A stretch of DNA of 20,630 nt from Hyphomicrobiales bacterium (GTDB taxonomy: Bacteria; Pseudomonadota; Alphaproteobacteria; Rhizobiales; Xanthobacteraceae): NCBI GenBank assembly GCA_016210825.1, contig JACQTM010000343.1, positions 1-20,630 on the forward strand, read 5' to 3'. A model generated the notes under the pieces. The model was given only the letters and a program-made list of their open reading frames with translations. It was not told the origin of the DNA and did no database searches. The translations under genes were made by a program, and so were the position numbers. This document shows, piece after piece, positions 1 through 7,219 of this stretch. Within the stretch, counting starts at the first letter, position 1. Each line of letters begins with the position of its first letter.

Positions 1-319
1 GAGCAAACACCACGCAGAGCACAACAACAGCGCCAAGAACAACAAGCATCATGCCGAAAATCTCTTCGCCGAAACGCCGCGCTTGTACAGGCCCGTCTTG
101 GTCACGGATGCGTAGCCACATCGGTACGAACGCGGAATTGAGCGCGCCTTCGGCAAGCAGGCGGCGAAACAGATTCGAGATCTGCAGTGCGGCAAAAAAC
201 GCATCCGACAACGCGCCCGCTCCGAGCACGGCGGCGATCCCGACATCGCGCGCGAATCCAAGCCCGCGCGACAGCAGAGTCGCGGTGCCGACAGTGGCAA
301 CGTTGCGCGCGATCGACAT
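1..319 (-). CDS. murJ: Lipid II flippase MurJ (MviN), N-terminal part, cut by the window edge
   Basis: This is the first ~106 residues of MurJ, the inner-membrane MOP-superfamily transporter that flips the peptidoglycan precursor lipid II. The minus-strand ATG at 319-317 opens with MSIARNVATVGTATLLSRGL, and the frame stays open to the left edge. Residues R18, R24, D39 and R52 fall where E. coli MurJ has charged residues needed for function (family knowledge), followed by the family-typical AEGALNSAFVP stretch. The visible part covers the first helices and the start of a third hydrophobic segment. The gene diverges from the adenosine-kinase-like gene at 470, with 150 bp between the starts. No strong Shine-Dalgarno sequence precedes the ATG. 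A weak promoter (TTGCCA, 17 bp, TGTAGA) may lie upstream. The C-terminal three quarters are outside the window. Confidence 0.93.
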   Translation of the reverse strand, partial: MSIARNVATVGTATLLSRGLGFARDVGIAAVLGAGALSDAFFAALQISNLFRRLLAEGALNSAFVPMWLRIRDQDGPVQARRFGEEIFGMMLVVLGAVVVLCVVFA

Positions 320-415
320 CGGCAGTGGCTTGGGCAAAGCTTTGGGCACCGGCTCTGATGAAAAGTCTAGCCTCTACACGGTAATCACGTCACGCTGGCA
401 AATGGTAGCGCATAG

Positions 416-443
416 TTGCCCCTTGCCGACCGGCCGGTATAGT
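416..443 (+). promoter_or_regulatory. Putative sigma-70 promoter of the adenosine-kinase-like gene
   Basis: TTGCCC at 416-421 and TATAGT at 438-443 are separated by 16 bp. Transcription would start near 450, about 20 bases before the ATG at 470, leaving room for the GAGAGG ribosome site. Assigned by eye from the E. coli-like consensus only. Confidence 0.45.
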
Positions 444-469
444 GCGCGCGCTTGCAACCGAGAGGCTCC

Positions 470-1471
470 ATGACTGCAACTCGTTACGACGTAATTGGAA
501 TAGGCAATGCCATCGTTGACGTGCTTGCGCGCACCGAAGACGATTTTCTCGTCCGCCACGGCATGCAGAAAGGCACGATGGCGTTGATCGACGAGAGCCG
601 CGCGCAAGCGATCTATACCGCGATGGGGCCGGCGGTCGAGATTTCCGGCGGCTCGGCAGCCAATACCATCGTCGGCGTGGCCGGTTTCGGCGCCCGCGCC
701 GCCTTCATCGGCAAGGTTAAGGACGATACGCTCGGCCAGGTCTTTGCACACGATATTCGCGCCGCGGGTGTCGGTTTCGATACCCCGCCGTCATTCGAAG
801 GGCCATCGACGGCGCGCTGCTACATCCTGGTAACGCCGGACGGTGAGCGGACCATGAACACTTATCTCGGCGCCGCGCAGGATTTGCATCCGAACGACAT
901 TGTCGAGGAAGCGATCGCCGCTGCCGCAATTACGTATCTCGAAGGCTATCTGTGGGATCCAAAACACGCCAAGGACGCTTTCCTCAAGGCCGCGAAAGCC
1001 GCGCACACCGCCGGCCGCCAAGTGGCGCTGACATTGTCCGACGCCTTTTGCGTCGATCGCTGGCGCGATGAATTTTTAAATCTTGCACGCAGCGGTACCG
1101 TCGATCTGCTCTTCGCCAACGAGGCCGAGATGCACAGCCTCTATCAGACGGCGGATTTCGACACCGCGGTCAAGACCTTGCGCGCCGACGTCAAGCTTGC
1201 GGTGGTGACGCGCAGCGAAAAAGGTTGCCTCGTGGTCAGCCGTGAACGCGTGCTGGAGGTTGCAGCTTCCCCGGTGGCGCGCGTGGTGGATACGACCGGC
1301 GCGGGAGATCTTTTCGCCGCGGGTTTTCTCGTCGGCCTCGCGCGCGGTGCCGATCACACGCGCGCGGCAAAGCTCGGCGCGCTTGCCGCCGCCGAGGTCA
1401 TTGGCCATCTCGGTGCCCGGCCAGAGGCATCCTTGAAATCACTTGCGCAGGAAAATGGTCTATTGACATAG
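470..1471 (+). CDS. Adenosine kinase-like PfkB-family sugar/nucleoside kinase
   Basis: A 333-residue ribokinase/PfkB-family kinase that probably phosphorylates adenosine to AMP in purine salvage, as its rhizobial relatives are annotated. Cytoplasmic. The N-terminal YDVIGIGNAIVD strand, the substrate-site GGSAANT motif near residue 65, and the C-terminal DTTGAGD signature (residues 274-280, D280 the catalytic base) are all present. The frame opens 18 bases earlier with a TTG at 452, but the ATG at 470 is preferred because GAGAGG lies 5-10 bases before it and protein similarity begins there. It diverges from murJ and is followed 122 bp later by the MBL-fold gene. PfkB kinases are hard to assign to one substrate, so another nucleoside or sugar is possible. 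Confidence 0.9.
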   Translation: MTATRYDVIGIGNAIVDVLARTEDDFLVRHGMQKGTMALIDESRAQAIYTAMGPAVEISGGSAANTIVGVAGFGARAAFIGKVKDDTLGQVFAHDIRAAGVGFDTPPSFEGPSTARCYILVTPDGERTMNTYLGAAQDLHPNDIVEEAIAAAAITYLEGYLWDPKHAKDAFLKAAKAAHTAGRQVALTLSDAFCVDRWRDEFLNLARSGTVDLLFANEAEMHSLYQTADFDTAVKTLRADVKLAVVTRSEKGCLVVSRERVLEVAASPVARVVDTTGAGDLFAAGFLVGLARGADHTRAAKLGALAAAEVIGHLGARPEASLKSLAQENGLLT

Positions 1472-1593
1472 GGGAGGACCGGCGCCGCGTTCACAAGCAC
1501 GCGATGCCGTGGCTGACCACGTGGGGACATGCCATAGTTCAGACACGGGGTACGAGAATTCTTGCGGCCCCGCGCCGGGATGGAGCGCGCTGC

Positions 1594-2445
1594 ATGTATA
1601 GACTTGTCGAACTTTCACGCTCTTGCCTTGCCGGAATAATCGCGCTTATTGCGTTCGCCTCGCAAGGTGCAACCCAGGAGCGCCAACAGCCGCCGGCTGC
1701 GAAGCCTGAGATGGCGGAGAGCTGTCCGGGCCTGGTTGCGTCTAATCACCCGCGTGTCATTCCGGCGGCGTTCAAACTTGCGGCGCTCGCCGCCGACCAG
1801 GTCCGCATTACCTACATTGGTCATTCAACCTTTCTGATAGAAAGCCCGCGCCTCGTGCGCATTGCGACTGATTTCAACGATTATGTCCGCCCGCCGATGC
1901 TGCCGGATATCGTCACGATGAATCATGCGCATACGACGCATTACACGGAAAATCCCGATTCTGGCATCAAATACGTGCTGCGCGGCTGGGCGGGCGACGA
2001 AAAACCCGCGCGGCATGACCTGCAAGTTCAAGACGTGCGTATCCGCAATGTGCCGACCAATATCCGCTCCTGGGGCGGAACCACCGAACGCCACGGCAAT
2101 TCGATCTTCATTTTTGAGATCGGTAATCTTTGCATCGCGCATCTCGGGCATTTGCACCACACGCTGACCCAGCAGCAGCTTAACGAGATCGGGCGTATCG
2201 ATGTCGTTTTCTTCCCGATCGACGGTGGCGTGACGCTTGATCTCGACGGCATGGTCGAGGTGCTGCAGGCGCTCAAGGCGCCAATAATGATCCCGATGCA
2301 CTATTTCAGCTCTTTCACGCTCAACCGTTTTCTCGATCGGGTGCGCGATAAATACGCGGTTCAGTTCAACGAGACGCCCTCGATCATCATGTCGAAGTCA
2401 ATGCTGCCAGCCTCGCCGCAATTCCTGGTTCTGTCGGGGCACTGA
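1594..2445 (+). CDS. Exported metallo-beta-lactamase-fold hydrolase (UlaG-like)
   Basis: A 283-residue protein with an N-terminal hydrophobic stretch (residues ~9-26, IIALIAFASQGA) that looks like a Sec signal peptide, so it is probably periplasmic. The MBL fold shows YIGHSTFLIE (H77), D93, NHAHTTH (H111, H113, H116), the HLGHLHH stretch, PIDGG and MHYF near the end. The usual HxHxDH motif reads HAHTTH, so the aspartate of metal site 2 is replaced by threonine. The ATG at 1594 is chosen because TGGAG lies about 8 bases upstream and the signal peptide begins directly after it. A longer frame reaching 1504 would bury the signal peptide. The substrate is unknown. Relatives include lactonases and phosphodiesterases, and nothing nearby identifies the role. 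Confidence 0.82.
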   Translation: MYRLVELSRSCLAGIIALIAFASQGATQERQQPPAAKPEMAESCPGLVASNHPRVIPAAFKLAALAADQVRITYIGHSTFLIESPRLVRIATDFNDYVRPPMLPDIVTMNHAHTTHYTENPDSGIKYVLRGWAGDEKPARHDLQVQDVRIRNVPTNIRSWGGTTERHGNSIFIFEIGNLCIAHLGHLHHTLTQQQLNEIGRIDVVFFPIDGGVTLDLDGMVEVLQALKAPIMIPMHYFSSFTLNRFLDRVRDKYAVQFNETPSIIMSKSMLPASPQFLVLSGH

Positions 2446-2692
2446 GCGCATCGGTCGCTGCCGCGATCAATCCGCTCGCCTTTAAGCCGCGTCGAGTCAC
2501 ATCGATTTGCATCAAATTGTCTTGATCGGGCCATTGACGTTACGGCTGGATGTTCGCCGCGTTGGAACAAATGCGGCGTTCGTTGCGTTCTTGAACCTGA
2601 CGGCGCCCTGCCCCGACTAAGGGGTAAGCCGGGTGCATCCTGCGATGCGCCGGCGACGTATCTGTTCCGACGAACAAAAAAGGTTGAAAGCT

Positions 2693-3046
2693 ATGACGCG
2701 TTCTTGGGGTATGTGGCGGGCGTTTCCGAATCCGGAATTGGGCGAAAATATTGCCGCGCCGATTGGCCCGGGACTCTATGAGGTTCGTCATACCCTGACC
2801 GGTGAATTGGTGTCGTTCGGTCACACGAAGAATGTCGCGCGTGAATTATTGGCGCTCGTGCCGGATACCTCTTTAATGTCATGGCTTCGTTTCTTCGCGC
2901 GTCCCGCGGATCAATTTTTGATTACCGAGTTGGAATATCGCACGTGTCCCGCGCGCAGCTTGGATGAAGCGCGCTCGATCGCGGATCGCTTGACCGGGCG
3001 GCGTGAGGCGTACATGAAACGCCGCGCGGCAGCGAGCCTCGCGTAA
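2693..3046 (+). CDS. Small GIY-YIG-like protein of unknown function
   Basis: A 117-residue soluble protein. GLY (27-29) and SFG (41-43), about 12 residues apart in GPGLYEVRHTLTGELVSFGH, followed by NVAREL with an arginine at ~50 and a later ELEYRT strand, resemble the order of a GIY-YIG nuclease domain. The second tyrosine and YIG are not exact, so catalysis is uncertain. The C-terminus is basic (RREAYMKRR). The ATG at 2693 follows an A-rich AAAAAAGG tract. A GTG at 2633 could add 20 residues with a basic, less protein-like start. The stop is 5 bp from the convergent MFS gene's stop. The function is not known, and the GIY-YIG assignment is inference from the motif pattern. Confidence 0.65.
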   Translation: MTRSWGMWRAFPNPELGENIAAPIGPGLYEVRHTLTGELVSFGHTKNVARELLALVPDTSLMSWLRFFARPADQFLITELEYRTCPARSLDEARSIADRLTGRREAYMKRRAAASLA

Positions 3047-3051
3047 AAACA

Positions 3052-4230
3052 TCAGCCAGATTTGCGCATAACCGCGCGCAGTCGCAATGCGACGGCAATG
3101 CCGGCGAGCGTGATGCCAGCGAAAAAAAACGGCGCCGATGGCCAGCCGAATCGCTGGACGAAGCTGCCGAGCGCGGCTGGCCCGAGGAACTGACCGAGAC
3201 CGCTGGCTTGGGTCAGCAGCCCTACCGTGATTGCAAGCATCGTTGCATTGCCTGCAAGTCTGGGGCTGGCGGCAAAAATCGAAGCAGGAATGAGTCCGCT
3301 GATCGCCAAACTCGTCGACGCGATCAGGGCAATTGCCACGATCGGCATCCATGCGGAAAAAATGCCGAAGGCCGCGATGCCAAGAAACGCAAACGCCGAT
3401 GCCATGATTTGCCAAAGGGGAACGTTACGTTTCGCAAGCAAACCGGCCGCGAGATTTCCAAAGGCATTGGCAAAGACAGTGATCGCACTGATGACGCCGG
3501 CTTGAGCTACGGATAGTTGCAATTGCTCGACAAGCAATGTTGGCAACAATCCAGTGAGCGCAAAATATTGAAACGTATAGAGGCAAAAAGCCAGTGCGAG
3601 CAGCGCCGGTCCGGGCGTACGCAGTAGCGTACCGACATTCGTCAACACGGTTTGACCGTTCGAACTCGAAGCCGCTGCGCGTGGCACCGCGACAAACAGC
3701 AAGGCGGCATAAGCAAGCGCAATTACGCCATTCGCCAGCCAAAGAAACTGCCATCCGAGCGAAGCCAAGGCCGGCCCTGCCAGCATCATGACGGCGGTTC
3801 CGGCTGGCATATAGGCGCCCCAACAGGTGAAAACGATGTCGTTATCGGCGGGCGCCGTCGCGGCGCGCAGCAATGCTGGGATGGCGATGACGGCGGCGAG
3901 GAAACCGCCGCTCTCGACGATGCGAGTGCCCAGCACAATCAATCCAGTTGTCGCCAGCCCGCCGCCGAGACTACCGGCGCCAATCGCGATCAATCCGGTA
4001 ATCAACGCACGCCGTGCGCCGATGACCGAAACGCCGACACCTGCGGCGAGGCCTATCAATGCGCCTAGGGTGGCAAAGGCGCCGATGATCCACGACGCCA
4101 TCGCAAGACTGATGTGCAAATCTTGCCGTAGCAATGGCATGGCGACGGCGGCCTTGCCGACTTGGAAAGCGGCAACCATGCCAGCAAGGATCAGCAGGGC
4201 AACAAGTCGCCAATTGGTACTGGTCGGCAT
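3052..4230 (-). CDS. Major facilitator superfamily transporter
   Basis: A 392-residue integral inner-membrane protein with about 12 hydrophobic segments, the usual size for an MFS permease. Segments alternate with short polar loops, for example WRLVALLILAGMVAAF at the N-terminus and ASWIIGAFATLGALIGLAAG as an early helix pair. The frame is open back to 4401, but the ATG at 4230 (MPTSTNWRLVALL) places the first helix properly and avoids overlap with the divergent Rieske gene. GGATA lies about 6 bases upstream. Divergence from the Rieske oxygenase and GS-like genes, with 152 bp between, suggests it imports the substrate of that pathway or exports a product. Its specificity cannot be read from sequence. 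Confidence 0.87.
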   Translation of the reverse strand: MPTSTNWRLVALLILAGMVAAFQVGKAAVAMPLLRQDLHISLAMASWIIGAFATLGALIGLAAGVGVSVIGARRALITGLIAIGAGSLGGGLATTGLIVLGTRIVESGGFLAAVIAIPALLRAATAPADNDIVFTCWGAYMPAGTAVMMLAGPALASLGWQFLWLANGVIALAYAALLFVAVPRAAASSSNGQTVLTNVGTLLRTPGPALLALAFCLYTFQYFALTGLLPTLLVEQLQLSVAQAGVISAITVFANAFGNLAAGLLAKRNVPLWQIMASAFAFLGIAAFGIFSAWMPIVAIALIASTSLAISGLIPASIFAASPRLAGNATMLAITVGLLTQASGLGQFLGPAALGSFVQRFGWPSAPFFFAGITLAGIAVALRLRAVMRKSG

Positions 4231-4327
4231 CAAGGTATCCGAAAGTCCGGTTTTTCTATCGATGACTGCGGCTTGCCGTTGCGCGCGATTTCGGACAGCC
4301 TTGAAGGGTGGACTATGCCATAGCACC

Positions 4328-4358
4328 AATGTTCCGCCCATTTCGAGCAAATGTTCCG
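4328..4358. promoter_or_regulatory. Candidate operator: 9-bp direct repeat between the MFS and Rieske genes
   Basis: AATGTTCCG occurs at 4328-4336 and again at 4350-4358, starts 22 bp apart, close to two helical turns. The second copy is part of TGTTCCGGGTAACA, which has TGTT/AACA arms. The pair sits 25-55 bp before the Rieske start in the 152-bp divergent intergenic region (4231-4382), where a shared regulator would be expected. No regulator gene is adjacent. Confidence 0.4.
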
Positions 4359-4382
4359 GGTAACATAGAGTGAGACCCGACA

Positions 4383-5693
4383 ATGCTGAGCACAGATACA
4401 AACGACCAAATCACCCGCATCGGCCCGGGCACTCCGGCTGGTACTTTGATGCGCCGCTATTGGCAGCCTGCAGCGCTGGTGGACGAACTCACCGGAAATC
4501 GGCCGCTTAAGCCTGTCCGCTTGCTCGGTGAAAATCTCGTGATTTTCAAAGATGAGAAAGGCCGATACGGACTTATCGAGCGGCACTGCCCGCATCGCGG
4601 GGCGGATCTCGCATACGGGCGTCTCGAGCATGGCGGTCTGCGCTGCGCGTTCCACGGCTGGCTGTTCGATATCAAAGGGCAATGCTTGGAGACGCCCGCC
4701 GAACCCGACGGCAGCCCGTTGTGTCAGAATATTCGTCAAGTCGCGTATCCGGTGCGGGAGAAAAACGGGATTCTTTTCGCCTATCTGGGACCGGGCGAGC
4801 CGCCGGCGCTGCCGCACATGGATTGTTTCATCGCGCCCGACACTTACACCTTCGCGTTCAAGGGAATGATTGATTGCAACTGGCTGCAGGCGCTGGAAGT
4901 CGGCATTGATCCCGCGCACGCTTCATTTCTTCACCGCTTCTTTCACGACGAAGACCCCTCGGAAGGCTATGGACAGCAATTTCGTTCGACCTCGGCCAAT
5001 TCCGACATGCCGATGACAAAAGTGCTACGTGAATATCCCCGCCCGCAAATCGAAGTCGAGTCGACCGACTACGGCCTGCGTATCGTTTCGCTACGTAAAA
5101 TCAGCGACGCCAACACCCATGTGCGGGTGACAAACCTGCTTTTCCCAAATGCTTTCGTTATCCCAATGAGCAGCGAGATGACGATTACGCAGTGGCATGT
5201 TCCTATCGACGACACGCGCAACTACTGGTACGCGATCTTCACGAGCTTTGGTTCTCCGGTGAACAAGGATGAAATGCGCCGTCAGCGCCTCGAACTATAC
5301 GAATTGCCCGACTACGTGCCGCGCAAGAACAAGAACAACGATTACGGCTTCGATCCGCACGAGCAACATGACGAGACCTATACGGGCATGGGAACGGATA
5401 TCAACGTCCACGACCAATGGGCCGTTGAATCCATGGGGCCGATCCAGGACCGTACCAGGGAGCATCTTGGGCAATCCGATAAGGCAATCACCGCCTATCG
5501 GCGTATCTTGCGACACGCCATCGAGGAGGCGGCATATGGCACGCCGTTGATGGTTCTCGATGCCGCGCACGCCGCACAGATCACGGGTCCCGCAGCGATT
5601 GACGGCATCGGGCCGGCCGCGACATGGCAGGATTATTGGCGAACCACCGATGTGAAGCGGCGCCAGGGGGCGGCCTGGGCCAACGGCAAGTAG
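4383..5693 (+). CDS. Rieske [2Fe-2S] aromatic ring-hydroxylating oxygenase, alpha subunit (phthalate 4,5-dioxygenase-like)
   Basis: A 436-residue non-heme iron oxygenase terminal component. The Rieske cluster ligands are C69, H71, C88 and H91 (CPH, 16 residues, CAFH). The catalytic domain shows NWLQALE and then D176-x2-H179-x4-H184, the bridging aspartate and two mononuclear-iron histidines. The late stretch ESMGPIQDRTREHLGQSD is typical of the phthalate 4,5-dioxygenase/VanA-like group, which mono- or dioxygenates or demethylates aromatic compounds. ATG 4383 begins the family-typical GPGTPAGTLMRRYWQP N-terminus. No reductase or ferredoxin gene lies next to it, so electrons must come from a partner elsewhere. 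The GS-like gene follows after 24 bp, probably in the same transcript. The substrate is unknown. Confidence 0.9.
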   Translation: MLSTDTNDQITRIGPGTPAGTLMRRYWQPAALVDELTGNRPLKPVRLLGENLVIFKDEKGRYGLIERHCPHRGADLAYGRLEHGGLRCAFHGWLFDIKGQCLETPAEPDGSPLCQNIRQVAYPVREKNGILFAYLGPGEPPALPHMDCFIAPDTYTFAFKGMIDCNWLQALEVGIDPAHASFLHRFFHDEDPSEGYGQQFRSTSANSDMPMTKVLREYPRPQIEVESTDYGLRIVSLRKISDANTHVRVTNLLFPNAFVIPMSSEMTITQWHVPIDDTRNYWYAIFTSFGSPVNKDEMRRQRLELYELPDYVPRKNKNNDYGFDPHEQHDETYTGMGTDINVHDQWAVESMGPIQDRTREHLGQSDKAITAYRRILRHAIEEAAYGTPLMVLDAAHAAQITGPAAIDGIGPAATWQDYWRTTDVKRRQGAAWANGK

Positions 5694-5717
5694 GGCGCCG
5701 CGGCCGGAGAAACGGCA

Positions 5718-7205
5718 ATGTCTTCACGCGAGCGAACAGCGGCCGACGTGAGCTTCGTCGAACGCCATGGCTTATGGTCGAAAGATCAATTTGCCGCCGC
5801 GGCCGCGGTGGACGAGGCGATCGAAGCGCACCAGCTCGAAGTCGTACGTTTCTCCTTCGCCGATCAGCATGGCGTGCTGCGCGGCAAGACCATCGTCGCA
5901 TCCGAAGCCTCGCGTGTCATGCGCGGCGGCTGCACAATCACAACCACGCTTCTTGCGAAAGACACATCGCACCGCACGGTGTTCCCGGTTTTCACCGCCG
6001 GCGGCGGCTTCGATATGCCGGAGATGCAGGGCGGCGGCGATTTCGTTATGGTCGCCGATCCGTCGACGTTCCGCGTGCTGCCGTGGGCGGAAAAAACCGG
6101 TTGGCTTCTATGCGACATCTATTTCACCAACGGCAAGCCGGTGCCGTTCTCAACGCGCAAGCTCTTTCGCGACGCGCTCGCGCGCCTGGCCGATGCCGGC
6201 TTCGAATTTTCCGCCGGTCTCGAAGTCGAATTTCATCTGTTCACGATTGAGAATCCGCGGCTCGCGCCAACCGACGCCACCTGGCCGGCCGAGCCGCCGG
6301 AGGTGAGCCTGATCGCGCAAGGGTTTCAATATCTCACCGAAACGCGTTTCGATCAGGTTGATTCCATTCTCGGTATTTTTCGGCGCGATCTCGAACGTCT
6401 CGGCCTGCCGCTGCGCTCGCTGGAAGTCGAGCTTGGGCCCAGCCAGTACGAGTTCACGTTCAGTCCACAATCGGGGCTTGCGCCCGCCGACACCATGGTG
6501 CTGTTCCGTGGCGCCATGAAGCAGATTGCGCGACGGCACGGGTTGCTCGCAAGCTTCATGTGCCGGCCGCGCGTGCCCAATACCTTTTCCAGCGGTTGGC
6601 ACCTGCATCAATCGCTGGTGAATCAAAAATCGAACGCCAACGCATTCGTTTCGCAGGAAGCGGGACAAATTCTCTCACCGGCCGGGCGCGCCTATATGGC
6701 GGGCCTGCTCGTGCATGCACGCGCGGCGGCCGCGTTCACGACACCGACGATCAACGGCTATAAACGCTACCGGCCCTATTCGCTCGCGCCCGACCGCGCT
6801 ATTTGGGCACGCGACAACCGTGGCGTGATGATCCGTGTCCTTGGCCAGGAGGGCGAAGCGGCAACGCATCTTGAGAACCGCGTCGGCGAACCGGCGGCCA
6901 ATCCTTATCTCTACATGGCGTCACAGATTTACTCAGGCCTCGATGGCATGGCGCAAAAGCTCGAACCCGGGCCGTCGGCGGACGCGCCCTATGAGATGAA
7001 GGCGGAGCCGCTGCCGAAGACGCTCGCCGAGGCGCTCGCGGCGTTGCGTGAAAACGCGCTCTTCCACGAACGATTCGGCACGGGCTTTCTTGACTATTAT
7101 TTCAAGATCAAGGAGGCGGAGATCGCACGCTTCTGGAAAGAGGCGAAAGACGACGATCCGGAGATCACGCGCTGGGAGGAGAAGGAATACTTCGATCTGT
7201 TTTGA
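5718..7205 (+). CDS. Glutamine synthetase-like gamma-glutamyl ligase
   Basis: A 495-residue type-I glutamine-synthetase-fold ligase, the family that couples ATP hydrolysis to joining glutamate with ammonia or an amine. The beta-grasp domain carries FADQHGVLRGK (47-57). Catalytic-domain motifs are EVEF (E169, E171), VELGPSQYE (E238, E245), SSGWHLHQSL (H295, H297), NGYKRYRP (346-353), RDNRGVMIR (365-373) and LENRVGEPAANPY (E386, R388). Metal, ATP and glutamate positions therefore look intact. GGAGA at 5706-5710 supports the ATG at 5718. No adenylylation-site motif was recognised. A housekeeping GlnA is unlikely, because the gene sits with a Rieske oxygenase. A gamma-glutamyl-amine synthetase (PuuA, IpuC or aniline-type) is the working guess. 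It converges on gyrB with a 14-bp gap. Confidence 0.85.
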   Translation: MSSRERTAADVSFVERHGLWSKDQFAAAAAVDEAIEAHQLEVVRFSFADQHGVLRGKTIVASEASRVMRGGCTITTTLLAKDTSHRTVFPVFTAGGGFDMPEMQGGGDFVMVADPSTFRVLPWAEKTGWLLCDIYFTNGKPVPFSTRKLFRDALARLADAGFEFSAGLEVEFHLFTIENPRLAPTDATWPAEPPEVSLIAQGFQYLTETRFDQVDSILGIFRRDLERLGLPLRSLEVELGPSQYEFTFSPQSGLAPADTMVLFRGAMKQIARRHGLLASFMCRPRVPNTFSSGWHLHQSLVNQKSNANAFVSQEAGQILSPAGRAYMAGLLVHARAAAAFTTPTINGYKRYRPYSLAPDRAIWARDNRGVMIRVLGQEGEAATHLENRVGEPAANPYLYMASQIYSGLDGMAQKLEPGPSADAPYEMKAEPLPKTLAEALAALRENALFHERFGTGFLDYYFKIKEAEIARFWKEAKDDDPEITRWEEKEYFDLF

Positions 7206-7219
7206 TCGGGCGGCGACCA

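Noticed and set aside
1508..1521. CGTGG-CTGA-CCACG hairpin after the adenosine-kinase-like gene
   Set aside because: It has a five-bp stem with no U-run and is too weak to call a terminator.
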